Shown here in pieces: positions 22,587 to 33,639 of a stretch of 64,000 nt of DNA; the stretch's first letter is position 1, and every line of letters starts with the position of its first letter. Location: positions 986,521,637-986,585,636 of the forward strand of contig CM066034.1 in the NCBI GenBank assembly GCA_033557465.1. The letters are read 5' to 3'. Position numbers and translations under genes: made by a program. The DNA comes from Ichthyophis bannanicus. Lineage: Eukaryota; Chordata; Amphibia; Gymnophiona; Ichthyophiidae. The notes under the pieces were generated by a model. It saw only the letters and a program-made list of their open reading frames with translations, made no database searches and was not told the origin of the DNA.

Positions 22587-24242
22587 TTACTGAAAAAGGG
22601 TTTTTTTTTTTAATATTTTCTTTTTTGCTGGGTTGGCTGTAGATTTTGACAATCTGTTTAAAGTAGTATTGTCAGATTCAAGCTGAATAGCCTTGTCCTG
22701 CCAGTCCTTGCCAAAGAGATTTTCTCCTGTGCAAGGAATGTTTCCCAGCTTTTCTTGCACCCACTGTTCTAAGTCTGATGCTTGAAGCCAAGCAATACGA
22801 TGTGCTCCTATGGAAATAGCAGAGGTTCTGCTAATACATTCAAAGCAATCAAAGGTAGCATGGGTCATGAATTTTGAGACATCCTGGGCATGCTTGACCA
22901 GAATAAGGTAGTCTGCTCTTTTTTCCTCTGAAACACAAGGACTAATGGGCTCTAAGTCTTTTGTGACTTCTTCCAGGAACATTCCCATATAAAGAATGTA
23001 GGAACTGATCCTGGCTCCCAGCATGGAGGATTGAAAGCGTCGACGGCCAAAGGCATCAAAAGTCCTGGATTCACGGCCTGGAGGATTAGAAGAATGTGTT
23101 TTAGCACTCTTGATCCTTCGCATGGCCGATTCCACTACCATTGAATGGTGTGATAACTGAGTTTTTGAAAACCAGGACAACTTGGCACCCGATACATAGT
23201 GTCAAGGCGTCGGGAATGTGAAGATATTGTTAAAGGGGTTTCCCACATTCTCAACATTAGATCATGTAAGATGTTGTGAATGGGAAGCATCGCTGCTTTC
23301 TTGGGAGCTATAGGGTATTGTAGAATTCTTAATTCTTCCGCCCTAGGTTCTTTTTCTGGAATCACAGTGATTGCAAGACCCTTTGCTAAATCACGTATGA
23401 AATCCTGGAAGGACATATCCTCTGGAGGAGACATCCTGCGTTGAGGAGAAGGAACTGAATCTTCTAATAGATTCGCTCTGGTACCGGTAGAATCATCAAA
23501 GTCATCGGAATTGGAAGACTCAAGCACCGGGTGCTCCTATAATGCATGGTATCGGTACCATTCGAAGTTGGTACCGAAATATCTCGGTTCCTGATCCCCG
23601 ATACCTGAGATCGGCATGGGGGGAAGCAGGTACTGTCGGTAATGATACTTGTTGAGCCGTCAGTTGCGGTCTTAGCGGTACCGAAGCTGCTAAGAGGGCC
23701 ATTAGACTGCATTCGATAGCGAGGATTCTGTGATCCATCGCTTCTGCCGATGCCTGGGTGTCGGTACCAGTGGAAGCGGCTACAACCCCAGAACATGGCA
23801 CCAGTAGTTCCGCAGAGGTGGAGGCCTCTGGAACATGCTGGAGCCCCGTTAATGCTCTGGAGCCCGAAGACTCCCGCCGGACTGTTTTGCCGGTGATGTC
23901 TCCTCAAGGGAAATGCCAGTGGCATCTCGATACTTTGAAGGAGATTTACCCTTCGAGGACCGGCTAGTCTTAGAAGACTTAATTTTGGTTACCTGAGATC
24001 CATGGGAGGAAGATGAAGCCCTGGAAGACGTTGATGCAACTGACATCGTGTCGGCGGCAAAAAGGGTACCGGGTTTTGTAGCTCTATTCTGCAGGCCCCT
24101 TTTGGTCATCCTCGTGCAGGAGAGACACTCCGTTGGACAATGTTCAGGACCCAAACATTTTAGACACCAATCATGGTTGTCGGTGATGGAAATGATACTG
24201 CCACATTTTGAGCATTTTTTGAAACCACTAGCTGGTTTGGCC
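22587..24242 (-). pseudogene. DIRS gag-like protein, copy C
   Basis: Starts MAKPASGFKKCSKCG (24,242-24,244). The zinc-ribbon-like segment is intact: CSKCG, then WCLKCLGPEHC and CLSC. A Ser/Lys-rich stretch and a low-complexity middle with the frame broken near 23,850-23,520 follow. The C-terminal block has SFQDFIRDLAKGLAI, MLRMWETPLT, HHSMVVESAMRR, LYMGMFLEEVTK, HRIAWLQASDLEQW and PCTGENLFGKDW. About four frame pieces together span a normal gag length (roughly 550 residues). The C-terminal block is homologous to, but clearly different from, the gag of copies A and B. Confidence 0.78.
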
Positions 24243-24414
24243 ATGCTTGAAGAAAAATGGTCCTAGTGCCCAAAATGGCGCCTAGCACCAGAAACAGGAA
24301 AAGATCCCTGAAGAAATACAAGGGGTTTTTTTGTTATTTTTTTTTAGGAAAGAAGAATTAGAGAAAGCACAGTTACTTACCTGTAACAGGTGATCTCTGG
24401 GAACAGCAGGAATT

Positions 24415-24550
24415 AGTCTTCACATATGGGTACGTCGGTACCGACGGAGCCTGCACGGGAATGCTCCCCAGCATCCAATCAGAAAGCTTTTGGGAGCATC
24501 CCTCGTGCCTGCGCACTGACTTCCCGCCTTTCCCACTGCCTCTCCTCAGT
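24415..24550. repeat. DIRS copy A 3' inverted terminal repeat
   Basis: Contains 'tacgtcggtaccgacggag', 'atccaatcagaaagctttt' and 'cccactgcctctcctcag'. Inverse of 29,237-29,380. Confidence 0.88.
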
Positions 24551-24630
24551 TGAGTTTCATAGCTGAGACAGAAGGAGAGAAAGAGGAAAGGAGATAGATA
24601 GATACAACTCCTAGGGGAGGTGGGTGGGTT

Positions 24631-24727
24631 GTGAAGACTAATTCCTGCTGTTCCCAGAGATCACCTGTTACAGGTAAGTAACTGTGCTATCTCCAGGAAC
24701 AAGCAGGAATGAGTCTTCACATATGGG
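24631..24727. repeat. DIRS copy A internal complementary region
   Basis: The left half complements the left terminus, through the words 'aattcctgctgttcccaga' and 'tcacctgttacaggtaagta'. The right half complements the right terminus ('tatctccaggaacaagcag', 'gaatgagtcttcacatatg'). This is the diagnostic DIRS feature. Confidence 0.9.
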
Positions 24728-26920
24728 GATTCCCTAGCTGTGGGTGCCAGGGGAGATCCCATAAAATGCGTATGCCTGGAACAGGACGGCATTTCCCAAA
24801 CTTGGATCCCCGGCATCCCCTGAGGGATGGGGGGTAGGAGTTGAATAGAGAAGAGCTGTAGAGGAACAGCGAATCTAAAGACTACAGGAAAAATGAGTCT
24901 TTAGAAGGTATGTCAAGTATCATTAAAATATTTAATGAACTAGTACAATATAGAGCTTACCTACTGGATTGTAGGAAGTAGAACTGTGATGGAGTGTACT
25001 GTAGATGCAGTAGCGGAATCCTCAAGGTAACTTCACAGCAGTGAGGATGAAGTTCCAAACCTGGAATGGGCAGGTGACGCAGGTGTCAACTGGGGTAGGA
25101 GAAGAACGGCAGGTCTTCAATGGAAAGCTTTATGGGAAAAAGCTGAAACTCTTTTAGGTACAGAGTTATTAACATTGACGACTAAAAGAAGAAGACTGAC
25201 CGATCTGGAGAATTAGCCCAGTCCTGAAGGGAAGAGGGGGTATGGAAAAAAGCCCCTATTCCCAAGGAGAACAGAAGTGTACTCAGAAGTACTGAAGATG
25301 TACACTGTCTTTCCTAGCTGGTAAAGAGATAGGAAGATATTGAAGTTTGATACTTCATAGACAGGGAGATCTATAACAAAAATATACGCTGTTGACATCA
25401 CAGCAGTAATTGTGTGTATAACCGCTCGCACTTACTGAGCCGTATGAGAATAGGCAAGTTGACTGTCTGGACCCCTTAAGAAGGTAAAAGCTTTATAGCA
25501 CAGACAGTTAGGGAGATAGTAGGTAATACATAGCGTCTTATGGACATCTCCCAATGGGCACATATATCATATATATATATATATATGGAGATACATACAT
25601 ATCTATATATATGTGCATATATGTCTAGGTATGTGTGAGATAGATAGATAGATAGATAGATGGGCATGACCTATGCCCACACAGATTACAGAAATATGTA
25701 TGTATAGGACATATACATACATGAATATAAGTCTGAGGATACATGCCTGCAACTGAGGCACAAGGGGAATGTGATGGGAAAAGATTCATCTAATAATAAG
25801 GGGGTGAAAACCACCTGAAGATATATAGAGAATCTATTTCTGCGGTGCAGGAATGTAGCTCAGTGGAATAACCAGTATGGTTGTGTGAAAAAACAGAGGA
25901 TAATAGCAGTCTGGCAAGAGCACGTCAGGAGTACTTTAGGACTCTGACATGTCCAAAGGACAAAAAAACGCAAAGACTAAGACACCAGGATGACCCAGCC
26001 AAGGGACACAGGGGTATCATGTACACTAAAAGAGTATGCGTAGTCCAAGTGGAGCAGAAAAGCATAATGCCAAGCTGTAAGGAAAAAAGGGGTAGATTCC
26101 TGCAAGATTGGGAACTCCTTGGACATTCACGCAGAAAAAACTTGTCTTCTGTATCACAACAGGAGACAAGAGGGTATAAAGAACCCATATAGTCATGGAA
26201 TGATTATATAAGCTTTTTCTACTATATGGAAAAAACCCTCAGAGACAAAGTTCAATGCTCTGTAGCAAGGGCCCATTGTAGAAAGCTTCTCTAAAGATTG
26301 CAGAGAGCATTGTGCAGGAGAATTATGAGATAAAACTGACTGAAGTCAGGTGTGTTGCCACATCCTAGGAAACGATATGGCTAGAAGAAGATAACCTGCA
26401 GTGAGTAGTATTATGCAAGATAGTTGAAAGTAGCTTGCAATGAGTATTAAAGTAATCACTGGAACTCCTGCATGCACAGCAACGGAACAAAACAACAGAG
26501 GGGAGTCTCCTGTATAAAAACAGAGAGAAAACAGACAAAGGGAGCAGAGATATTCCCGTCCCTGTCTGATGAGTTGTTCAGAGCATGCATTGAAGGATAA
26601 CAAAAAGTCTACACTGTAAAGAAAGAGAAGTGTTTCAGTATGGTACCAACTCAAGCAGGGGAAATACCCTGGAAGAGAGGGGGTTGGAAGGTGACTTACC
26701 ATATGGTAAGTCAGCTGAAGGAAAAGATGTCCATGTGGGGACAGAAACTATCATGGGATAGTTGTAACCTCCCTTCGTAGTAGTAAGAAGGGGAGAATTC
26801 TGTAACCCATGGACAAAAGTATCCTAACAGCTTAGCGTACTGAAAAAGAAAAACCAGAGTAGAGTTTGAAGAATAAACTTCTACTAAAGAAGTTAACTGT
26901 AGATTGCAACATACAGGAAC
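24728..26920 (-). other. Copy A non-coding interior (replaces pol)
   Basis: About 2.2 kb lying where RT, RNase H and recombinase would be. It holds no ORF with recognisable domains on either strand. Includes an (AT)n run (25,561-25,586) and a (GATA)n run (25,638-25,661). Nearly the same sequence occupies 59,058-61,278 in copy B, so it is a stable part of the element. Its origin is unknown. Confidence 0.7.
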
Positions 26921-29056
26921 CTATGTTTGCTGGTTATGATTAGACTGGTTAGAGTCTGGAGACTTCAGACTAGGATGAGATGTCCCTTGCTTGGGTACAT
27001 CTGGAGGATGGGCAGGAGAAGGGTGAAACCTTCTTTTCTTAGGGAAAGAAGGTTTGGTAGGACATTTCCTACGTCCTGGGGAAAAAGAAGGCTTAGGATG
27101 GTTTCCAGAACCAGGGAAGTCAGTGGAGCAATGAGCAACCTGACGTAAAGCCTCTTTATTGAAGAGATTTTCTCCAGTACAAGGAGAATTACCCAGTGTA
27201 TGTTGTGCCCATCTGCTCAAGTCTGAAGCTTGCAGCCAGGCTTTACGACGTGCTCCAATGGCAATAGCAGAGGATCTGCTAGCAGACTCAAAAGAGTCTA
27301 GAGAAGCACGAGAAAGAAACCAAGAGATATTCCTGCTATGATTAAGAAGCGAGGAATAGTCAGTGGCCTTAGGTTCTGACAAAAAAGGGGACAAAAGAGA
27401 TAATTTCTCTGTGACCTCCTGAAGTGTCAGACTCATATAAAAAATATATGAAATAATTCTTGAAGCCAGCATAGAAGTTTGGAAGGTTTGACGTCCAAAG
27501 GCATCAAGTGCTTTAGATGCACGACCTGGCGGATAAGAAGAATGCTTCTTCTTGCTTCTTACCTTCCTCATTGCTGATTCCACTACAATGGAATGATGTG
27601 GAAGTTGGTTTTTTTGAAACCCCGGAGAGGGAGGCACCTGATACAGAACATTAATGGCTGTAGAAGGCGAAGGAACCTTTAAAAGTGATTCCCACATCCT
27701 CAGAAGAAGATCCTGCAAAGAATGATGTAAAGGAAGCATTATATTTTCCTTTTCTGCAGGATCTTGGTTAAGAGTAGAGCCAGGAATAGGAATGGCAAGA
27801 AAGGTTGCCATGTCAAGGAGAAATTTCTGAAAAGAAGGATCTCCAATGGGAACCATTCCTGGGTAAGCTGAGGTTGAAGGAGCAGCTTGAGCACCAGAAG
27901 ACATACAGGACTGGGGCAGAAAAAGAATCTTGCTAGATGGACAGTGATACTGATAGTTCTGATTCAAGGCAGCTAATACTGCATCGTCAGTGCCCGGTAT
28001 CGATTCCAAGCTAGGCATAGAAAGGATCGATGGCACCAATGGAACTGCAGGAATCGACATCGATACCGATACCGGTATCGGAGACGGTAATGTCATCGAA
28101 GCAGTAATCGGGGGCTGCTGAAGCGGTACCGAGGTAGCCCGAGAGCCTTGGTGAATATCCCCGGTACTGTGTAGTTGGAAACGATATGGATCGGTTTCGA
28201 AACGCATCGGTACCAAGTCATCTAGACTGGATATCGATTCTAGACTCGGCATCGAAGGGAGCGAGTCTATCGATGCATGTCTAGAAAGTACCGACGCTGG
28301 TGGTGGTATCGGCGATGCCGATACAGGAAAGTCAATCGGAGTCGTATCGATCTGTTCCGAAGGTACCGAGGACGTCCGAAGACGATGCCTGGTGAAGAGA
28401 GGAACACTCGACACCGGCGCCGATGTCGGGGTATCGGTACCGCTCGAAGCCGGTACCAAACCCGAGCATGGCGAAGATACAGGAAAGTCAATCTGGGTCG
28501 TATCGATCGGCCCCGAAGGTACCGAGGACACCAGATGACGATCCCTGGTGAAGAGTGGAACATTCGACACCGGTGCCGGGTTATTGGTACCGCTCGAAGC
28601 GGATACCACCCCCGAGCACAGCTCAGGTATGTTCTGTGAGGGGTGAGCCCCAGGAACAACCTGAAACCCCGTAAATGCTTTGGAGCCCGAAGACTCCCGC
28701 CGGGGTTTTATTGCCAATGGGGTCTTGAGGGCAAGGCCAGAGCCGTCATCATGCTGGGCATGAGACTTACCCTTCAAGAATTGGCAAGTCTTAACAGACT
28801 GTTTGTGGGTTACCTGATCCTGGAGAGAAGAATAAACCGGTGTACTCACCTCAGGAGGAAAAACGGCATAGAGGGAAACTCGAAAAAGGGAAGGTCTTCT
28901 CCCAATAATACAGCCTGATGGATCAGGGAAAAAAGGGTCAGGACCCAAACAGGTTAGACACCAAGCATTGGAGTCTAAAAAGAAAACTATGTTTCCATAG
29001 TGAAGGCACTTCTTAGGGGAAGAAAGCTCCATGTTGGAGAGGCCTGGTAGGCCCAA
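26921..29056 (-). CDS. Intact 711-residue DIRS gag-like protein, copy A
   Basis: One uninterrupted frame. The start is probably MELSSPKK (about 29,032); MGLPGLSN at 29,056 is the upstream alternative. The N-terminal zinc-ribbon-like segment reads CLHYG...WCLTCLGPD, so one cysteine of the first CxxC is Tyr here, while copy B keeps Cys. The middle (about residues 130-400) is Ser/Pro-rich and includes a 52-residue tandem duplication. The conserved C-terminal block (about 430-640) has SFQKFLLDMATFLAI, LLRMWESLL, HHSIVVESAMRK, FYMSLTLQEVTEKL, RRKAWLQASDLSRW and CTGENLFNKEA. A basic Pro/Lys tail ends it. Probable role: nucleic-acid binding and particle assembly, inferred from position. Confidence 0.82.
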   Translation of the reverse strand: MGLPGLSNMELSSPKKCLHYGNIVFFLDSNAWCLTCLGPDPFFPDPSGCIIGRRPSLFRVSLYAVFPPEVSTPVYSSLQDQVTHKQSVKTCQFLKGKSHAQHDDGSGLALKTPLAIKPRRESSGSKAFTGFQVVPGAHPSQNIPELCSGVVSASSGTNNPAPVSNVPLFTRDRHLVSSVPSGPIDTTQIDFPVSSPCSGLVPASSGTDTPTSAPVSSVPLFTRHRLRTSSVPSEQIDTTPIDFPVSASPIPPPASVLSRHASIDSLPSMPSLESISSLDDLVPMRFETDPYRFQLHSTGDIHQGSRATSVPLQQPPITASMTLPSPIPVSVSMSIPAVPLVPSILSMPSLESIPGTDDAVLAALNQNYQYHCPSSKILFLPQSCMSSGAQAAPSTSAYPGMVPIGDPSFQKFLLDMATFLAIPIPGSTLNQDPAEKENIMLPLHHSLQDLLLRMWESLLKVPSPSTAINVLYQVPPSPGFQKNQLPHHSIVVESAMRKVRSKKKHSSYPPGRASKALDAFGRQTFQTSMLASRIISYIFYMSLTLQEVTEKLSLLSPFLSEPKATDYSSLLNHSRNISWFLSRASLDSFESASRSSAIAIGARRKAWLQASDLSRWAQHTLGNSPCTGENLFNKEALRQVAHCSTDFPGSGNHPKPSFSPGRRKCPTKPSFPKKRRFHPSPAHPPDVPKQGTSHPSLKSPDSNQSNHNQQT
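28323..28634 (-). repeat. In-frame 156-bp tandem duplication in copy A gag
   Basis: Two consecutive units start at 28,323 and 28,479, both with 'acaggaaagtcaatc', then 'gaaggtaccgaggac', 'ctggtgaagag' and 'ggtaccgctcgaagc'. The 156-bp spacing is 52 codons, so the frame survives. Copy B has one unit. Confidence 0.8.
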
Positions 29057-29236
29057 AAAAGTGAAGACAAAAATTGAGGAGAAAAAATATCTCTAAGTTT
29101 AGAAAAGAAAAGAATAAAGCACCGGCGGTACTGGTATCGGCGGGAAAGACAGCCGCGACCACAAGAAATAAGAATTTTAAAGAAAAAAGTTTCTGCGGTG
29201 ACAGGAGGACGTCCTGTCGGCTCCGCGGAAAAACGA

Positions 29237-29397
29237 AAACTGAGGAGAGACAGTGGGAAAGGCGGGAAGTCAGCGCGCAGGTGTGAGGGATGCTCCCAAA
29301 AGCTTTCTGATTGGATGCTGGGGAGCATTCCCGTGCAGGCTCCGTCGGTACCGACGTACTCATATGTGAAGACTCATTCCTGCTTGTTCCTGGAGAT
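29237..29397. repeat. DIRS copy A 5' inverted terminal repeat and terminus
   Basis: Inverse of 24,415-24,550, ending 'ctgcttgttcctggagat'. Confidence 0.88.
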
Positions 29398-29678
29398 CCG
29401 GCGGTACCGGTAGGCGTCGAATGAAGGCAGACACGACCACAAAAAAACAAGAAATAAAAAGTAAATTTTCTGCGGTGACAGGGTACCACGTCCTGTCGGC
29501 TCTGCAGAAAATGAAGAACTGAAGTGAGAGAAGTACAGAGGCAGCAAGGCAGCACGCATGCACTGTGGGATGCTCCCAAAAGCTTTCCTATTGAACGCTG
29601 GGAAGCATTCCCGCGTGGGCTCCGTCAGTACCGACGATACCCATATGTGAAGACTACATTCCTGCTTGTTCCTGGAGA
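29398..29678 (-). mobile_element. DIRS copy C 5' leader and ITR, separated by copy A
   Basis: Resumes with 'ccggcggtaccggtaggcg', matching the copy E leader at about 11,012 ('ccggcggtaccagtccgac'). It continues through the ITR to 'ttcctggaga' at 29,678. This shows that copy A is an insertion in C rather than a neighbour. Confidence 0.85.
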
Positions 29679-30090
29679 GCAGATCGTCACCAGAAACACG
29701 GTCTTAAGTGTGAAGTTCTTCAAAGAGGCTCACTCCACCGATTCAAAAGGTTACCCCGCTAGAGTATTCAGCACTAGATTAAGATCCCAGGGAGGAACCA
29801 ATGACCTCTGCTAAGGTCACAGGCGCCTTACAGCCCTCAAGAACCAACCTACATCAGTGTGTTCACCCAACGCCTTACCTTCAATTTTACCCCTGTAACA
29901 GGAAATAGCAGCCAACTGCACCCGCAAGGAGCTGGCCGCAAGACCTTTCTCAAATCCCGCCTGTAAGAACTCCAACACCTCGGTAACCGAAACAGACATA
30001 GGCCTCTTCTGCTGGGCTGCGCACCAGCCCTCAAAAATGCGCCAGACTCTCACATAGGAGAGGCAGGTTGAACGCTTGCAGACCATTCAG
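29679..30090 (-). pseudogene. DIRS tyrosine recombinase, N-terminal part, copy D
   Basis: On the minus strand: VCKRSTCLSYVRVWRIFEGW, VLEFLQAGFEKGLAASSLRV, QLAAISCYRGKIEGKALG, then codons reading VFLVTI at the copy C boundary. After removal of C these join to RRISELQALS at 18,705 and below, the first catalytic Arg region. The reading frame is fairly open on this side. Confidence 0.8.
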
Positions 30091-31700
30091 TAAGGTCGAG
30101 ATCATTGCTCTGGAATATCCTCACTTAAGCAGTCTTGCCCTTTCAATAGCCAGGCTGTAAGCAAGAACCGATCCACCTGCGGCATCCGCACAGGCCCCTG
30201 AACCAGAAGGTCGTCCCTCACTGGAAAGCGCCACAGACAATCAGCCAGCAGCCGAATGAGATCGGCACACCACGGGCGCCGTGGCCAGTCCGGGGCTATG
30301 AGGATCACCCACCCTCAGTGGGCCTCTACCTGCTGGAGGACCTTGCCTATCAGCGCCCACGGAGGAAACACGTAAAGAAGCCCTTCCATGGGCCACCTAT
30401 GAACCAGAGCATCCAGGCCCTCTGACATCCTTTCTTTTCTTCTGCTGAAGAAACGGCTCACTTTGGCCAATCCCCACCTTGCCATAAGATCCATGATGGG
30501 AGTCCCCCACCGACGAACCACCTGCTCGTACACCTCCTGACAGAGCTCCCATTCGCCATAATCCACCCTGCACCTGCTCAGGAAGTCTGCCGTGACATTT
30601 TCTACCCCGGCTACATGCTGCGCCTACAAGGTCACCAGATGTGCTTCGGCCCAATCCAGCAGGTTCTCTGCCTTCTCCTCCAAAGGAGGATTGCTTGTGC
30701 CATCCTGCCGGTTGATGTAGGCCACCGTGGTCACACTGTCCGAAAGCACCTGGACCGCCCTCTGGTAAACCCACTAGCTGAATGCCCTGAGAGCCAGAGC
30801 CACTGCCCGCATCTCCAATCTGTTGATGGACCACTGGGCCTCCACGGTACTCCAGCTCCCCTGGGCGAAGCGACCCTCGCAGTGAGCCCCCCAACCAGTC
30901 AGGCTGGCATCTGTCATCAACTGCAGCCACAGCAGGGACTCGAGGGGCATACCTCGCTCCAGATTGCCTGGATGAAGCCACCAATGCAAGGCTTGCCTGG
31001 TTGCAGGAGGACAGGAGAGTTGCACTGATAAGGGCTGCCGCTGATGGGACCAATGACGGAGAAGAGTCTGCTATAATGGTCTCATGTGGGCCCTGGCCCA
31101 GGGCACCAACTCAATCATTGCCGCCATGGTCCTCAGCACCTGCAGATAATGCCAAGCCGTGGGCGCCCTCATCGCCAGAAACCGGCGCACCAGATGCCAC
31201 GGCTCTTTCGCCCTCTGCACCAGCAGGAACACCCTGCCCCTGCCCGTGTCGAATTTCGCCCCCAGATACTCTATCTCCTGAGAGGGAGCCAATCTGCTCT
31301 TTGCCAGATTGATTACCCACCCTAGACGCCTTAGGAGCCCAATGACTATGGCCGTTGCTTTCAGACGCTCCTCCTTTGACTTGGCCCAGATCCCTTCCAG
31401 GATCCCTTCCCTTGGCCCAGGATCCCTTCCTTGCGTAGAGCCGCTGCCACTACGACCATTACCTTGGTAAAGGTGTGAGGAGCCGTTGCCAAGCCGAATG
31501 GCAATGCCTGAAACTGAAAGTGTCCCCTTGGTACCGCAAACCGCAGAAACTGCTGATGCGACTCTTGGACGGGAATATGTAAATATGCCTCTGAGATCGA
31601 GAGACGTTAGAAACTCTCCCTGCCGCACAACCACTATCACCGACCTCAGAGTTTCCATGCGAAAATGAGGAACCCAGAGGCAACGATTGACTCACTTCAG
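30091..31700 (-). pseudogene. DIRS RT and RNase H, copy D
   Basis: RT: GEFLTSLDL, LGWVINLAKSRLAPSQEIEY and LGAKFDTGRGRVF (31,071-31,658), then ELVPWARAHMRPL. RNase H: LMTDASLTGWGAHCEG, SINRLEMRAVALALRAF (30,774-31,025), then a frame-shifted WGTPIMDLMAR block near 30,480-30,520. A short local duplication ('ggatcccttcc' repeated, 31,390-31,420) and several frame changes inactivate it. The YxDD region is not intact in any one frame. Confidence 0.75.
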
Positions 31701-33560
31701 GTCAAGGATCGGACAAAAGGAGCCCTTTTTTTGGTACCACAAAATAGATGGAATACTGACCACAGCCGCACTGTTCTCTGGCTACCGGCACGACCGCTCC
31801 CAACAACAGCAGCCATTCCAGAGTCTCCTCCACTGCTGCGAGCTTGGCCGGAGACCTGCAAGGAGACTGTACGAACGATGGGAACACTGGTCTTGCAAAT
31901 TCGAGGGCATACCTATCTCAAACTACCTCCGGGATCCACTGATCGGAGGTGACACGGACCTAGACGGGGAGGAAGTGCCGCAGACGTTTCCCCACTGGCA
32001 GAACCCCCGCCCGGGCCCCCCTCGCTTCATTGCAGCTTCCTAGGGCACGAGGTGGAGGAAATGGTCCCAAACCTCCTTCAAGCCCCTCGAAACCCCTGGA
32101 AAGCCTGCCCTCCAGAGGAGAAGCATCCTCTCTGAAAGGGCGCCGACCAATTCATCCTGAACATCTGGGATTCCCGGGGCTGAGACTGTACGGGAGCGGG
32201 GAACAGACTCTGCTTCTGCCTATCTTCAGGGAGCCTGCCTCTCTTAGACTTGCCCAATTCCTTCACCAACTTATCCAGATCCTCCCCGAACAGAAGCTTT
32301 CCCTTAAAAGGGAGTCTACTGAGGCGAGCCTTAGAAGAACCATCTGCCGCCCAGTTGCAGAGCCAAAGGTAACGACGGGCCGCTACCACCAAAGCCATAT
32401 TTTTTGCTAAGCTCCTGATAAGATCATACTGGCTATCTGCAAGGTAGGCTGCACTCAACTCAATTCTTGCCGCCTCACCCAGTGATCCGCTAGGGAGGTC
32501 GCTAGACAGCTAGATCTGTTGAGACCACCGCAGGCAAGCCCAGGCTACCCAAGCGCCACACACCGATGCCTGGATAGCCAGGGCACTGATGTCAAAGGCT
32601 TGCTTTAATAACGAATCCAGCTTCCTGTCCTAGGTATCCTGCACTGCCCTCAACCGGTATAGTCATCTTCTTGGTGACAGCCGAAACTGTGGCATCCACT
32701 CTAGGTGACTGCAAAAGGTCCTTCTCAAGCTCTGGCAAGGGGTACAAGCGAGACATAGACCGAACACCCCTTAAACTGGACTCCGGTTGATCCCATTTCT
32801 TGAATCATCTGTCGAACCACCCGGTGGACTGGAAAAACCTTCTGTGACTTCCTAACCGCCTGAATCAGCGGGTCCTCCAAGGACTCCTCCTCCGCTCGAA
32901 CAACTATGGCAATATTGAGGAATTTCAAGGACTTGCCGATCAATGCCGGCAACTCCTCTTGGCAGAATACCCAAACAATTCTGGCCCGCTGCTCCTCTGG
33001 AATCTCGCCCTCTTCGAGTTCCTCCTCGTCCTCCCCAAACTCCCGGTCCAATACCTCTCCTTCCAGATTCTCCGACAGAGGGGAGAGGAGAGCTTCCTCA
33101 TTTGTCAGTCACGCCCGCTTGGGTGGTACGCCTGCATCCTCCTCAGACTCCACTGCTCGCAAGGCCATGCGGTCGTATGCTGCCCTCTGCCCCTACGTTC
33201 CCTGCTGCCGAAGACAGAAAGCCTTATGCAGCAGTAACGCAAATTCTGGGGAGAAACCTCCCAAAGCTCCCCTCTCCTGTTCTCCCATAGAAGTGGAGGG
33301 CCTGGGCTGAGGCAGGCCAGGTTGCTCCAAGGCTGAGGGTAGGTGAGAACCTGGGAAAAGCAGTGCTCCCAGAGACTCCCCTGACTCCTGTGAGGTGCAA
33401 GATGGAGGATCCTGAGCCATGCTGACCTGGATTCCCTGCTCCATGGAGGTGGCCTATATTGCGCATCCCCTGCAGACTCCAGCCTCCGACACTGCTCCTC
33501 GCCAGGACCCGCAGACAAAACACTGCAGTCTCACCGGCATGGTGGTAGCGCTCCCCTGCT
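31701..33560 (-). pseudogene. DIRS gag and gag-RT region, copy D, degenerate
   Basis: Broken frames, notably 32,725-33,051 (acidic DEEELEEGEIPEEQ, then VFPVHRVVRQMIQEMGS) and 32,078-32,458 (LADSQYDLIRSLAKNMALV, ARRYLWLCNWAADGSSK, LPFKGKLLFGEDLDKLVKEL). The LLFGEDLD block occupies the same place as CTGENLFG in the C and A gag proteins, so this is gag of another DIRS family. The extent of the protein is unclear. Confidence 0.6.
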
Positions 33561-33639
33561 CTCAATTCCACATCATTATCCAGGGATATAGAAAGGAACT
33601 CTTTATCTAACTAACTCTGTGTAGGCATCTATATCTACA

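Larger units (their letters stand above)
24367..29397 (-). mobile_element. Gag-only DIRS-like element, copy A (5.03 kb), innermost of the nest
   Basis: Bounded by 'gcacagttacttacctg' (24,367) and 'gttcctggagat' (29,397). ITRs lie at about 24,415-24,550 and 29,237-29,380, with an internal complementary region at 24,631-24,727 matching both ends. On the minus strand: 5' ITR, leader, one long gag gene, about 2 kb with no coding capacity, complementary region, 3' ITR. RT, RNase H and recombinase are absent. The ITRs closely resemble those of C and E, so C/E-type enzymes could have moved it. It inserted into the leader of copy C between 24,366 and 29,398. Confidence 0.88.
18706..29678 (-). mobile_element. 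DIRS-like copy C, middle of the nest (own length about 5.9 kb)
   Basis: The element's own DNA is 18,706-24,366 plus 29,398-29,678. It has a 3' ITR (18,706-18,870), an internal complementary region (18,957-19,057), recombinase, RNase H, RT, gag and a 5' ITR (29,500-29,678), all in DIRS order on the minus strand. It inserted into the recombinase gene of copy D, immediately before the codons for the first catalytic Arg region. Copy A later inserted into its 5' leader. A tRNA-derived SINE interrupts its RT. It is the most complete autonomous-type DIRS here, though its frames carry several breaks. Confidence 0.88.

Noticed and set aside
25925..26188. Cys-rich small protein in the interior of copies A and B (also 60,202-60,531)
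   Set aside because: Open in both copies, but its end differs, it lacks domains, and the copies are too similar for openness to mean selection.
24367..29397. LTR retrotransposon with gag
   Set aside because: Terminal repeats are inverted, not direct. There is no primer-binding site or protease, and an internal complementary region is present, so DIRS fits instead.
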